A stretch of 7,105 nt of DNA from an uncultured Gammaproteobacteria bacterium (GCA_913043035.1 CAJWMM010000029.1:1-7105); one strand, 5' to 3'. Shown: positions 1 to 6,690, numbered from the stretch's first letter. Translations and numbers: made by a program. Notes: generated by a model from the sequence alone, not told the origin.

Positions 1-93
1 CTTCCATTGACATGGCTGGACTCCAAATACCATGAAGATTTAGAGAATGCTATTATTAACAGTAGGGCCAAGGAGGAAAATCTAAATGTATAA
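1..93 (+). CDS. dapA: 4-hydroxy-tetrahydrodipicolinate synthase, C-terminal end (partial)
   Basis: Frame 1 is open from the first base to a TAA at 91-93, giving the last 30 residues of a protein that begins before the window. The stretch LPLTWLDSKYHEDLENAI resembles the C-terminal end of DapA (E. coli has LPMTPLTEAGRETV at the matching place), and the next gene is bamC, as in E. coli dapA-bamC. DapA is the cytoplasmic enzyme that condenses pyruvate with aspartate semialdehyde in lysine and meso-diaminopimelate synthesis. The active-site lysine and the barrel lie outside the window, so the call rests on a short tail plus synteny. The last 8 bases overlap the start of bamC, which suggests coupled translation. 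Confidence 0.75.
   Translation, partial: LPLTWLDSKYHEDLENAIINSRAKEENLNV
70..76 (+). promoter_or_regulatory. Strong ribosome binding site of bamC, inside dapA
   Basis: AAGGAGG lies 9 bases before the ATG at 86 and is nearly perfectly complementary to the 3' end of 16S rRNA. It sits within the coding end of dapA and supports the chosen bamC start. Confidence 0.85.
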
Positions 94-1183
94 CCTTAAT
101 AAACTTTTTTTTATTTTTTTATTTATTTCATTATCAGCTTGCTCATCGGTAACAGAGTATATCTCGGAGTTGACCGCACCAGAAAGAGAAGAGCTGATTG
201 TTTATAAGAGAGATACTCAATATCAAGATACACAATTTGACCTTGAAGTCCCACCTGATCTTATAAGCCCAAAAGATAGGGAATCTCTTGATATACCAGA
301 TTTCGTTAAAAATGATGAAGCTAAACTATTTACAGTAGATACGAAGTTAGAAAATATTGAATTGATCAGAAATGGAAGAGATTCGATGTTATCCCTCAAA
401 AGTGCAGAAAAAAAAGTCTTGTGGGATAAACTTATTAGTTTTTGGAAATCAGAGGGTTTTAGACTCAGTCAAAGAGATTATACGCTAGGAACAATAAAGA
501 CTGTATACTTAGAGAATCTCAGTGAAGCACAATTGGGCACTATACAAAAATATGTAGGAAGATACATACCATTGCTGGTTTCACCGGAAACAAGGGATAG
601 TTTTAGAACTCGTATCTTAGAGCAAGATGATAAAATTAATATTTTAGTAACACACTATGGAAAAGAATATATGTCAGATGGAGAGACAGAGTTTAGATGG
701 CAAAATCGGCCGAGAGACCCTGAGATAGAATCTGAAATGCTTGCTAGATTATACATATTCTTAGGTGGTGATGAGGCAAAATCAAGAGGGTATAATGTTG
801 TCAAATCAACAGGACTAAGAAATAAAGCTTCACTCAATATAGATGAAAGTGGTATACATACATTATTCATTTCTGACATATACGAGAGAGTTTGGCCTCA
901 GACTATCAGAACGCTTGAGACTATTGGTGTTCAGTTAATAAATACAAAAGAATCTGATGGAATTATTTTATTGTCTGCGCGTGAAGTTGATTTTGAAGAG
1001 GATGATAGCATGTTTAGCTTTTTAACTTTTTGGAAAGCTTCAACAGATACAGAGCAATTTAATTTGATAATGAGAGAAAGCCAAGAAGGTGTATCTATTG
1101 AAGTTCAGGACACCAATGCTACTAGTTTCTCAAATGTAGCAACTGAGGAGGTAATGAGAGCTCTATATGCTGAATTCAGATAA
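86..1183 (+). CDS. bamC: Outer membrane protein assembly factor BamC (lipoprotein)
   Basis: BamC (NlpB) is a lipoprotein partner of BamA and BamD in the complex that folds beta-barrel proteins into the outer membrane. The 365-residue product starts with a short lipoprotein signal peptide: a hydrophobic stretch at residues 7-16 and lipobox LSAC with the lipidated Cys at 19. Ser at 20, not Asp, fits outer-membrane sorting. An extended, probably unstructured N-terminal segment follows, with a VPPDL motif near residues 55-59 typical of many BamC proteins. Two helix-grip-like domains then cover about residues 100-225 (ending near ARLYIFLG) and 250-365 (SDIYERVWPQTIRTLETIG at 263-281). E. coli BamC is 344 residues, so the length is normal. 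The start is fixed by the strong AAGGAGG site. The gene overlaps dapA by 8 bases, a neighbourhood shared with E. coli. Its stop codon directly abuts that of convergent folE2. The call is secure from signal, length and context; overall sequence identity to E. coli BamC looks low, as is usual for this family. Confidence 0.88.
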   Translation: MYNLNKLFFIFLFISLSACSSVTEYISELTAPEREELIVYKRDTQYQDTQFDLEVPPDLISPKDRESLDIPDFVKNDEAKLFTVDTKLENIELIRNGRDSMLSLKSAEKKVLWDKLISFWKSEGFRLSQRDYTLGTIKTVYLENLSEAQLGTIQKYVGRYIPLLVSPETRDSFRTRILEQDDKINILVTHYGKEYMSDGETEFRWQNRPRDPEIESEMLARLYIFLGGDEAKSRGYNVVKSTGLRNKASLNIDESGIHTLFISDIYERVWPQTIRTLETIGVQLINTKESDGIILLSAREVDFEEDDSMFSFLTFWKASTDTEQFNLIMRESQEGVSIEVQDTNATSFSNVATEEVMRALYAEFR

Positions 1184-2005
1184 TTATTCGTCTTTTATTT
1201 GATGAATTTGAGCATATGCTGAGTGATTATGAATTGATTCAAAATTCTCAGACTCTACTACATATTCACATATTCTATCGTCGCTCTTAAAATGAGCTGC
1301 GATATCCCTCACCATATCTTCAACAAATTTTGGATTATCATAAGCTCTCTCTGTGACATATTTTTCATCAGGACGTTTTAGTAAAGCATATAACTCTGAA
1401 GAGGCCTCTTTCTCAACAATATCAATTATTTCCTCTATCCAGATAAATTCTTTTACTGTAACAGTAATTGTGACATGAGATCTTTGATTATGTGCCCCAT
1501 AGTCTGAGATTTTTTTTGAACAAGGACACAGACTTGTTACAGGTATTGTCACTTTCACCTTCATGTTAGATTTACCATCCTTGATTTCACCAATTAGTGA
1601 TACGTTATAATCTAACAAACTTTGCACCTTAGATATTGGCGCAGTTTTTTTGATAAAGTACGGAAACGACATTTCAACGTGACCTGATTCTGCCTCCAGC
1701 AAAATTAACATCTCTCTTATCATATTTTTAAAGATATCTACTGTTATATAATCTTCATGGCTGTTTAGGATATGAACAAAACGAGACATATGAGTACCTT
1801 TCAGATTGTGTGGGAGATTAACGTACATATTAAAGTTCGCTACTGTAGTTTGATTCTTCCCTGATCTCTGTTTAATTATCATTGGGTGAAGAATGTCTTT
1901 TATACCAACTTTGTTAATAGGTAGATTTCTTGTATCTACTTGCCCTTGGGTATCCGGTAGTAATTTATTATTTTCTTCTGTGCGTTTTAAGTTTTTAGTT
2001 ACCAT
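1184..2005 (-). CDS. folE2: GTP cyclohydrolase FolE2 (type IB)
   Basis: FolE2 converts GTP to 7,8-dihydroneopterin triphosphate, the first step shared by folate and queuosine synthesis, in the cytoplasm. The 273-residue protein carries the family signature SLCPCSK (158-164) followed by YGAHNQRSH (169-177). Cys160, His172, Glu214 (in RPDEKYVTERAYDNPKF), Glu256 and His259 (in ESIHNHSAYAQ) keep the same spacing as the metal and active-site residues I recall from the Neisseria enzyme (Cys147, His159, Glu201, Glu243, His246). HMSRF at 72-76 is another conserved block. FolE2 works with metals other than zinc, and some bacteria keep it as a zinc-starvation backup to FolE. Here it ends a housekeeping operon right after queD, with no visible promoter or Zur-like site of its own, so it is probably a main enzyme rather than a stress copy (inference). 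The ATG lies 2 bases after the queD stop and has a good AGGAG site. Its stop codon abuts that of convergent bamC. Confidence 0.96.
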   Translation of the reverse strand: MVTKNLKRTEENNKLLPDTQGQVDTRNLPINKVGIKDILHPMIIKQRSGKNQTTVANFNMYVNLPHNLKGTHMSRFVHILNSHEDYITVDIFKNMIREMLILLEAESGHVEMSFPYFIKKTAPISKVQSLLDYNVSLIGEIKDGKSNMKVKVTIPVTSLCPCSKKISDYGAHNQRSHVTITVTVKEFIWIEEIIDIVEKEASSELYALLKRPDEKYVTERAYDNPKFVEDMVRDIAAHFKSDDRICEYVVESENFESIHNHSAYAQIHQIKDE

Positions 2006-2007
2006 GA

Positions 2008-2382
2008 TTACTCCTGTTCTGAATATTTTACAGCTGATCTATCCGTTTCCCATAACTTTATTGATTTAACATGTACGTCTTGTGGGGATAAAATATCATT
2101 TAATCGACCATAAATATATTTTGCTATATTCTCAGCTGTTGGATTTACATCCTTGAATGGCTCAAGATCATTTAAAAACTCATGATCTAACTCGTCTACT
2201 ACGTTATTAGTAGATTTCTTTATATCTTTAAAATCAATAACCATACCAATATTATCAAGCTTATTGCCGCAAACTTCAACTTCAACTTTCCAGTTATGAC
2301 CATGCATCTGCTTACATTGCCCTTTATGTCCGTTGAGTATATGGGCTGATGAGAATTCTACAAATGTTGTAAGTGTATAAAT
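2008..2382 (-). CDS. queD: 6-carboxytetrahydropterin synthase QueD, probable AUU start
   Basis: QueD turns dihydroneopterin triphosphate into 6-carboxy-tetrahydropterin, the first queuosine-specific step, so it uses the product of neighbouring FolE2. Read from an ATT codon at 2382-2380, the product has 124 residues, normal for the family. It contains zinc ligands His14 (FSSAH), His27 and His29 (MHGH), catalytic Cys23 in the QueD-type CxxxHGH motif, the LDH block with Asp66-His67, PTAENIAKYI (81-90), and Glu112 in LWETD. The first in-frame ATG (2307) would give only 99 residues and lose both Cys23 and His14. No ATG, GTG or TTG lies between the upstream in-frame dxs stop (TAG, 2394-2392) and that ATG. 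ATT falls where homologues have their initiator Met (xYTLTTFVEF) and has AGGA 7 bases upstream. AUU initiation is rare but known (E. coli infC, pcnB). A sequencing error changing ATG to ATT cannot be excluded. The family call is strong; the start codon is less certain. Confidence 0.88.
   Translation of the reverse strand: MYTLTTFVEFSSAHILNGHKGQCKQMHGHNWKVEVEVCGNKLDNIGMVIDFKDIKKSTNNVVDELDHEFLNDLEPFKDVNPTAENIAKYIYGRLNDILSPQDVHVKSIKLWETDRSAVKYSEQE
2011..2015 (-). promoter_or_regulatory. Ribosome binding site of folE2, inside queD
   Basis: On the - strand AGGAG stands 5 bases before the folE2 ATG. The spacer contains the queD stop codon (AGGAG-TAATC-ATG), so ribosomes finishing queD end on the folE2 initiation site. 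This fits translational coupling. Confidence 0.8.
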
Positions 2383-2389
2383 TTTCCTA

Positions 2390-2393
2390 TCCT
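2390..2393 (-). promoter_or_regulatory. Ribosome binding site supporting the queD AUU start
   Basis: On the - strand the dxs stop TAG runs into AGGATAGGAAA-ATT. The first AGGA (2393-2390) is 7 bases from the ATT, a normal spacing. A second AGGA (2388-2385) is only 2 bases away and too close. The site overlaps the dxs stop codon, so it is positioned for coupling to dxs translation. Confidence 0.55.
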
Positions 2394-4275
2394 ACCGAAC
2401 TTTTTTTTCGTATTCTTCCATAAATTTTATATGGTTGCTTGTCGTACCTAGTATACCATTATAGTCCATTCCGATAGATGCTAAAATATCATTTTGATTG
2501 CCGTGAGGTATTGTTTCATCTGGGATGCCCAAATTTTTGACAATCTTGTTAATTCCGTATTTCACTAAAACTTCGTTAACTGCTGAACCTGCCCCACCTA
2601 GGATTGTATTATCCTCTACTGTAAAAACGTATCTATGAGTACTACAAACTTCAACGATTATATCTTCATCAATTGGTTTAACAAATCTCATATCAATTAT
2701 AGTAGCGTTATTAGATTCAGCTACTTTTTTGATTGATGAAAGCATAGTACCAAAAACAAGATATGCAATATTAACTCCCTTCCGGATACATTTTGCTTTT
2801 CCGATATTTATCGACTTTGAAAATGAATTTTCAAAGTCTATGCCTGTTATATTTCCTCGAGGATATCTGATCGCAGCAAGACCGGGGTGATTATATCCAG
2901 TCGTCAGCATTTTAACCATTTCAGATTCATCTGACGGTGTCATGATAACTATTTTTGGCAGAACTCTCAAAAAGGATATATCATAAATTCCTTGATGAGT
3001 CTCACCGTCAGCACCTACAATTCCGGCCCTATCAATCGCTAATAAAATATCAAGATCCTGAACAACAACATCATGAATTAATTGATCATATGCTCTCTGT
3101 AAGAATGTTGAATAAATAGCTACAATTGGTTTGATATTGTTACAAGCTAGCCCAGCAGCAAATGTCATTGCATGTTGTTCAGCAATCCCAACATCAAAAT
3201 ATCTATCAGGGTACTTTTCTTGAAAATTAACAAGACCAGATCCCTCTCTCATCGCTGGAGTTATTGCTACTACTTTATTATCTTTTTTAGCAAGTTCCTC
3301 AATCCATTTACTGAAAACATTTGTATAAGTCTGTTCTTTTGTTTTTTTCTCTACATTAGCTTTTCCAGTTTTTGTATCAAATGGGTTTACTCCATGAAAT
3401 GATATGGGGTTTTGCTCTGCTAATTTATATCCCTTCCCTTTTTTCGTCATAATATGGAGGAACCTAGGACCTTTTTTATCTTTCAGATTATTGAGTATTT
3501 CTATAAGGCCTAATACATCATGGCCATCAACCGGTCCGTAATATTTAAAACCGAGTTCCTCAAAAAATAATCCCGGCGCTATAAGATTCTTTGCACTTCC
3601 TTCAACACGCTTTGCAAGATCCTCAATCGGTTTAATTTTCTCTAGAACTTTTTTACCTCCTTTTCTTAGCGTTGAGACTGTCTTGCTTGTCATTATTCTT
3701 GTGAGATATTTGTGGACTGCTCCGACATTTGGGGATATGGACATCTCATTATCATTCAGGATCACCAAAATATTTGACTTCATATCACCTGCATGACTCA
3801 ATGCCTCATAAGCCATTCCTGCAGTTAATCCTCCATCTCCAATTATAGCTACAGTATTTGACGAATCATTCATAAGTTTATTTGCAGCATCAATACCAAC
3901 AGCAGCACTAATTGAGGTACTAGAATGTCCAGCACCAAATACATCATATTTACTCTCTTCTCTTTTCAAAAAACCAGAAATACCATCTTTCTTTCTTAAT
4001 GAAGGCATTAAATGTTTCCTACCTGTCAATATTTTGTGAGGGTAGCATTGATGTCCAATATCCCAAACAAGTTTATCATTCGGGGTATTGAATACTTTAT
4101 GAAGTGCGATTGTAATCTCTATGGCGCCTAGTCCTGCTGCTAAATGCCCACCTGTTTTTGAGACTGATTCAATTAGAAAATGTCTTAGTTCTTTTGATAA
4201 CTTCACGAGCTCTTTCTTCTTGAGCTCTCTTACATCAGCTGGATCATTGATCTTATCTAAAATTTCGTATTCCAT
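2392..4275 (-). CDS. dxs: 1-deoxy-D-xylulose-5-phosphate synthase
   Basis: Dxs condenses pyruvate and glyceraldehyde 3-phosphate to DXP, using thiamine diphosphate, in the cytoplasm. This is the entry step of the MEP isoprenoid pathway, and DXP also feeds thiamine and pyridoxal synthesis. The 627 residues match the usual length of about 620. Visible landmarks are His44 in SKTGGHLAAGLG (equivalent to E. coli His49), WDIGHQCYPHKILTGR (71-86), GHSSTSIS (116-123), and the thiamine-diphosphate/Mg motif from GDGG (146-149) to NDN (174-176). Next come GPVDGHDVLGL (247-257), the central pyrimidine-binding domain with catalytic Glu366 in DVGIAEQHA (361-369), and DRAGIVGADGETHQG (415-429). The C-terminal transketolase-like domain includes VDMRFVKP-type IDMRFVKP (527-534) and GGAGSAVNE (560-568). 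No key residue is missing. The ATG is 4 bases after the xseB stop with only a weak ribosome binding site, suggesting coupling. In E. coli ispA lies between xseB and dxs; here it does not. Confidence 0.98.
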   Translation of the reverse strand: MEYEILDKINDPADVRELKKKELVKLSKELRHFLIESVSKTGGHLAAGLGAIEITIALHKVFNTPNDKLVWDIGHQCYPHKILTGRKHLMPSLRKKDGISGFLKREESKYDVFGAGHSSTSISAAVGIDAANKLMNDSSNTVAIIGDGGLTAGMAYEALSHAGDMKSNILVILNDNEMSISPNVGAVHKYLTRIMTSKTVSTLRKGGKKVLEKIKPIEDLAKRVEGSAKNLIAPGLFFEELGFKYYGPVDGHDVLGLIEILNNLKDKKGPRFLHIMTKKGKGYKLAEQNPISFHGVNPFDTKTGKANVEKKTKEQTYTNVFSKWIEELAKKDNKVVAITPAMREGSGLVNFQEKYPDRYFDVGIAEQHAMTFAAGLACNNIKPIVAIYSTFLQRAYDQLIHDVVVQDLDILLAIDRAGIVGADGETHQGIYDISFLRVLPKIVIMTPSDESEMVKMLTTGYNHPGLAAIRYPRGNITGIDFENSFSKSINIGKAKCIRKGVNIAYLVFGTMLSSIKKVAESNNATIIDMRFVKPIDEDIIVEVCSTHRYVFTVEDNTILGGAGSAVNEVLVKYGINKIVKNLGIPDETIPHGNQNDILASIGMDYNGILGTTSNHIKFMEEYEKKVR

Positions 4276-4279
4276 TGAA

Positions 4280-4480
4280 CTAACTAGATATTTTTTTTAT
4301 TTCCGTCTCGGCTTCATCAAGTTTTTTTTTGCACTTTTTCGCAAGCTCTACACCAATACGGTACTTTTCTATCATTTCCTCGAGAGTTAATTCTGATGAC
4401 TCCAAATCATCCAATATCTTCTGCATATTTAACAAGTCTTCCTCAAATGAGGAGAATTTACCCTTATTTTTTTTATCCAT
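4280..4480 (-). CDS. xseB: Exodeoxyribonuclease VII small subunit
   Basis: XseB is the small, non-catalytic helical subunit that binds XseA to form exonuclease VII, which degrades single-stranded DNA from both ends into oligonucleotides. The 66-residue product has the family pattern: SFEEDLLNMQKILDDLES (10-27), then ELTLEEMIEKYRIGVELAK (30-48), then a Lys/Glu-rich tail. This is two amphipathic helices split by a short turn before LTLEE. Length is slightly short of E. coli XseB (80) but normal for the family. The start ATG is 11 bases after the corB stop and lacks a clear Shine-Dalgarno site, so expression probably depends on operon coupling. It sits directly before dxs, as in many proteobacteria apart from the missing ispA. 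An A9 run (about 4321-4330, read on the - strand) codes Lys residues and is a possible sequencing or slippage hot spot. xseA is not in the window. Confidence 0.94.
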   Translation of the reverse strand: MDKKNKGKFSSFEEDLLNMQKILDDLESSELTLEEMIEKYRIGVELAKKCKKKLDEAETEIKKISS

Positions 4481-4491
4481 GGTCTATAGTA

Positions 4492-5739
4492 CTACTTTTT
4501 TGTAACCTTTACATTGTTAACAAAATTATTACTAATTTCAATTATTTCAAACACATACCCTTCATTTATAAATGTTTCACCTTTTTTTGGTATGTTTTCT
4601 AAGCACTCTAGTATATATCCATTAATAGTTTTAGCAGCGTCTTCTGATATTTTCCAATCAAGTAGTTTATTTATTTCTCGAATCTGTATGGATCCATCAA
4701 TCATATAAGTATTATCTGATATTTTTATAATACCTAAATCCCTATTATCATCATTAAACTCACCAACGATTTCTTCTAAAATGTCATTAAGCGTTACCAG
4801 ACCCTTTACATCACCATATTCATCGACGACAAAACCTATTCTTTTTCTCCCTCTCTTAAATGAAATTAGCTGAGAGGTTAAAGATGTATCTTCAGGTATA
4901 TAGTAAGGAGGACTTAAAGATTCTCTAATAAAATCCTTCGAGAAATTATTAGTTAGAAGCATTTCCATTACTGTTCTTTTATGTAGAAAGCCTAATAACT
5001 TATTTATTTCCTGTTGATAGATAGGTATTCGTGTGTGTTTGGACGTGGTTAGTTTTTCAGTTATTACTGTTAATTCGTCTTCAATATCAACTGCATATAC
5101 CTCAGATCTTGGAATCATAGCATCCTCAACTTTTACTTTCTCTAGGTCTAACATATTAACAATCATATCCTCATGACTTTTTGGAATACGCTGACTAGAT
5201 TCTTTTACGATGAGCTTGATTTCATCTTTCGTGAGAAGCTCTTGGTTGATTTTATTATCTTTAATCCCTAAGATTGTGAGAATACTCTTTGTAATAATAT
5301 TTATAATCATTATGATAGGGCGTAGTATTTTCATTAACGGATACAGTAACCAAGATACAGGATATGCAATTTTGTCTGCGTGAAGTGCAGCCAGAGTCTT
5401 TGGCGTTACCTCAGCAAATATCAAAATAACAACTGTCAAGACAACCACAGATATCGCTATACCAGCCTCACCATATAGTTTAATTGCTATAATTGTACTT
5501 ATAGCTGACGCTAGTATATTTACAAAGTTATTCATAAGCAGTATGAGACTAAGCGTCTTATCAGGATTTTTTATGAGATAAGTTACTTTGCTAGCTAATT
5601 TATCACCTTGTTTATATTTGTGTTTAAGTTTATAGCGGTTGACGCTCATTAAGGAAGTTTCAGCGCCTGAGAAAAAAGCAGACATGATTAACAATATGAA
5701 TAGTATGATAAACAGATTTTCGGTGCTTAGATCAACCAT
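4492..5739 (-). CDS. corB: CorB-like CNNM/CorC-family magnesium transport protein
   Basis: CNNM/CorB proteins are inner-membrane Mg2+ transporters or efflux regulators; the exact transport mode is debated. The 415 residues follow the family order. An N-terminal DUF21 (CNNM transmembrane) domain has hydrophobic segments at about 8-23, 62-85, 93-112 and 126-155, with the conserved SAFFSGAETSLMS (20-32) and FAEVTPKTLAALHADKIAYP (108-127) motifs. Then comes a cytoplasmic CBS pair: AMIPRSEVYAVD (207-218) to about 262, and about 270-328 with FVVDEYGDVKGLVTLNDILE (303-322). A CorC/HlyC-type C-terminal domain covers about 337-413 (DGSIQIREINKLLDW at 348-362). Length agrees with E. coli YfjD/CorB (about 428). 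The gene follows ypjD after 8 bases, a pairing also found in E. coli. No strong Shine-Dalgarno site precedes the ATG. CBS pairs of this family bind Mg-ATP, but substrate specificity cannot be read from sequence alone. Confidence 0.92.
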   Translation of the reverse strand: MVDLSTENLFIILFILLIMSAFFSGAETSLMSVNRYKLKHKYKQGDKLASKVTYLIKNPDKTLSLILLMNNFVNILASAISTIIAIKLYGEAGIAISVVVLTVVILIFAEVTPKTLAALHADKIAYPVSWLLYPLMKILRPIIMIINIITKSILTILGIKDNKINQELLTKDEIKLIVKESSQRIPKSHEDMIVNMLDLEKVKVEDAMIPRSEVYAVDIEDELTVITEKLTTSKHTRIPIYQQEINKLLGFLHKRTVMEMLLTNNFSKDFIRESLSPPYYIPEDTSLTSQLISFKRGRKRIGFVVDEYGDVKGLVTLNDILEEIVGEFNDDNRDLGIIKISDNTYMIDGSIQIREINKLLDWKISEDAAKTINGYILECLENIPKKGETFINEGYVFEIIEISNNFVNNVKVTKK

Positions 5740-5747
5740 AAATTATT

Positions 5748-6521
5748 TTAGAAAAATTCAAATAACACCTTTGTTCCTAGATATGCAAAAAAAAGAAATA
5801 TCATACCGCTAATCGCAAGATTGTTAGCTTTTTTCCCAAAAACATTAGATGAAAAACGCTGATATATTAAATAAAAGTATGCTATCCATGCTATCACTGA
5901 GAAAGTAATTTTTTGAAGTAATATTTTATCTGCATCTACAGAAACAAATGGCGCTCCAGTTAGAAGAGATATTGTAAGTAGGATAAAACCTATTATTATT
6001 AGATCGAACATTATATTCTCCATAATATCCATTGATGGCATTAAATTACTTAAAGAGGAATTTTTCAGATCTTTGAGTTTTTGTTCTTGAAATTTCAAAA
6101 GAAGTGCTTGAATGGCAGCTAGTCCAAGAAGGCCATATGAAACAAGCGAAACAATAATATGTAAGAACAAATCATAATTTAGAGTGCCTGTCGAATCTCT
6201 AAAGTCAAATATGAGTGTCAGGAAAACAACAACTGCTGACAACGGCAAGAGAATTAGTGCAAGATGATGGGCAGGCTTAATAAACATAATAAATAGCAAT
6301 AAAAAATTAAGAATTAGAAAAGTTAAAAGAAGGGCTATAATAAAGTTAGATTTAATTGAGTACTCTAACATTAATGAGTATGTGTACGTGCCCATGACTA
6401 GTACAGTGAATATAAAAATAGGGTAGAAAAACTGTTTCGAGGAGTTTTCACCAAGCACTTTCTTCATGCATAATGATGATACAAAAAATCCGATAATACT
6501 CAAGGTTGCTATAGCTGTCAT
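5748..6521 (-). CDS. ypjD: YpjD-like inner membrane protein (cytochrome c assembly / HemX-like family)
   Basis: This is a 257-residue polytopic membrane protein of the CcmC/CcsA/HemX-like family, close in length to E. coli YpjD (about 263). I count about eight hydrophobic segments: near 2-20, 33-52, 58-80, 86-105, 118-142, 170-188, 203-221 and 235-255. Shared landmarks with YpjD are LHIIVSLVSYGLLGLAAIQALLL (around 120-142, with His121 as the likely heme-ligand-type residue), the MDIMENIMFDLIIIGF region (164-179), LLTG (186-189), and a penultimate IAWIAYFYLIYQRF helix followed by a basic loop. The exact function of YpjD is not established; a role in heme or cytochrome handling, or in supporting neighbouring CorB, is inference. 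Many homologues, as I recall them, have His before the Lys at about 204 where this protein has Gln203. The CcmC tryptophan-rich heme signature is not visible. It is first in a six-gene operon, and its 5' region faces rpsP. The ATG at 6521 is the first in frame, with a weak ribosome binding site. Confidence 0.82.
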   Translation of the reverse strand: MTAIATLSIIGFFVSSLCMKKVLGENSSKQFFYPIFIFTVLVMGTYTYSLMLEYSIKSNFIIALLLTFLILNFLLLFIMFIKPAHHLALILLPLSAVVVFLTLIFDFRDSTGTLNYDLFLHIIVSLVSYGLLGLAAIQALLLKFQEQKLKDLKNSSLSNLMPSMDIMENIMFDLIIIGFILLTISLLTGAPFVSVDADKILLQKITFSVIAWIAYFYLIYQRFSSNVFGKKANNLAISGMIFLFFAYLGTKVLFEFF

Positions 6522-6562
6522 TTCAGATGATGGTGTTTTGCTTATCCGACACAGGTTTTACC

Positions 6563-6577
6563 ATTTACTTAGTAAAT
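6563..6577. repeat. Short inverted repeat near the putative ypjD promoter
   Basis: ATTTAC and GTAAAT form a perfect 6-base inverted repeat around a TTA centre. It touches the putative ypjD -10 element (6576-6581), so it could be an operator half-site pair. In DNA this AT-rich, such a short repeat can also occur by chance. Confidence 0.3.
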
Positions 6578-6584
6578 CATAGCA
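6576..6584 (-). promoter_or_regulatory. Candidate extended -10 element for the ypjD-folE2 operon
   Basis: TGCTATGAT on the - strand matches the TGnTATAAT extended -10 form at all but one position of the hexamer. A recognisable -35 element 17 bases upstream is lacking. The position fits transcription starting near 6569 into ypjD. Confidence 0.4.
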
Positions 6585-6663
6585 AAATTTCACCATAAAA
6601 GTACTATGTTATACAAATATTCGTAATTTTTTCTCTAAATGACTAACTCTACTTGAGAAGTAA

Positions 6664-6672
6664 TGCTATAAT
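6664..6672 (+). promoter_or_regulatory. Extended -10 element of the rpsP promoter
   Basis: TGCTATAAT is a perfect extended -10 (TGn plus consensus TATAAT). The -35 region at the proper distance (about 6643-6649) is a poor match, which extended -10 promoters tolerate. Transcription would start near 6679 and give a short leader of about 18-20 bases before the rpsP ATG. Confidence 0.7.
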
Positions 6673-6686
6673 TACGCTGTTTTTAT

Positions 6687-6690
6687 GAGG
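6687..6690 (+). promoter_or_regulatory. Ribosome binding site of rpsP
   Basis: GAGG lies 7 bases before the ATG at 6698, a good spacing, and fixes the start of rpsP. Confidence 0.75.

Noticed and set aside
655..879. Small - strand open frame inside bamC
   Set aside because: Antisense shadow of bamC with no recognisable domain or ribosome binding site.
2008..2307. queD as a 99-residue gene starting at the first ATG
   Set aside because: This form lacks catalytic Cys23 and zinc ligand His14, and the region upstream clearly encodes conserved QueD sequence.
2380..2394. A Dxs-QueD fusion by read-through of the in-frame TAG
   Set aside because: dxs and queD share a frame across the TAG, but Dxs ends at its normal length, QueD begins at its normal N-terminus just after, and a ribosome binding site lies between; separate initiation is simpler.
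2399..2415. Frameshift site at the A8 run near the dxs 3' end (- strand)
   Set aside because: The frame is intact to a normal Dxs C-terminus, and shifted frames close quickly without joining queD.
3172..3402. Small + strand open frame inside dxs
   Set aside because: Shadow of dxs; the Phe/Ser/Ile-rich translation is what antisense of a Lys-rich AT-rich gene gives.
4121..4708. Three + strand open frames opposite dxs, xseB and corB
   Set aside because: All lie antisense to well-supported genes, have low-complexity Phe/Ser/Ile/Tyr-rich translations and no family likeness.
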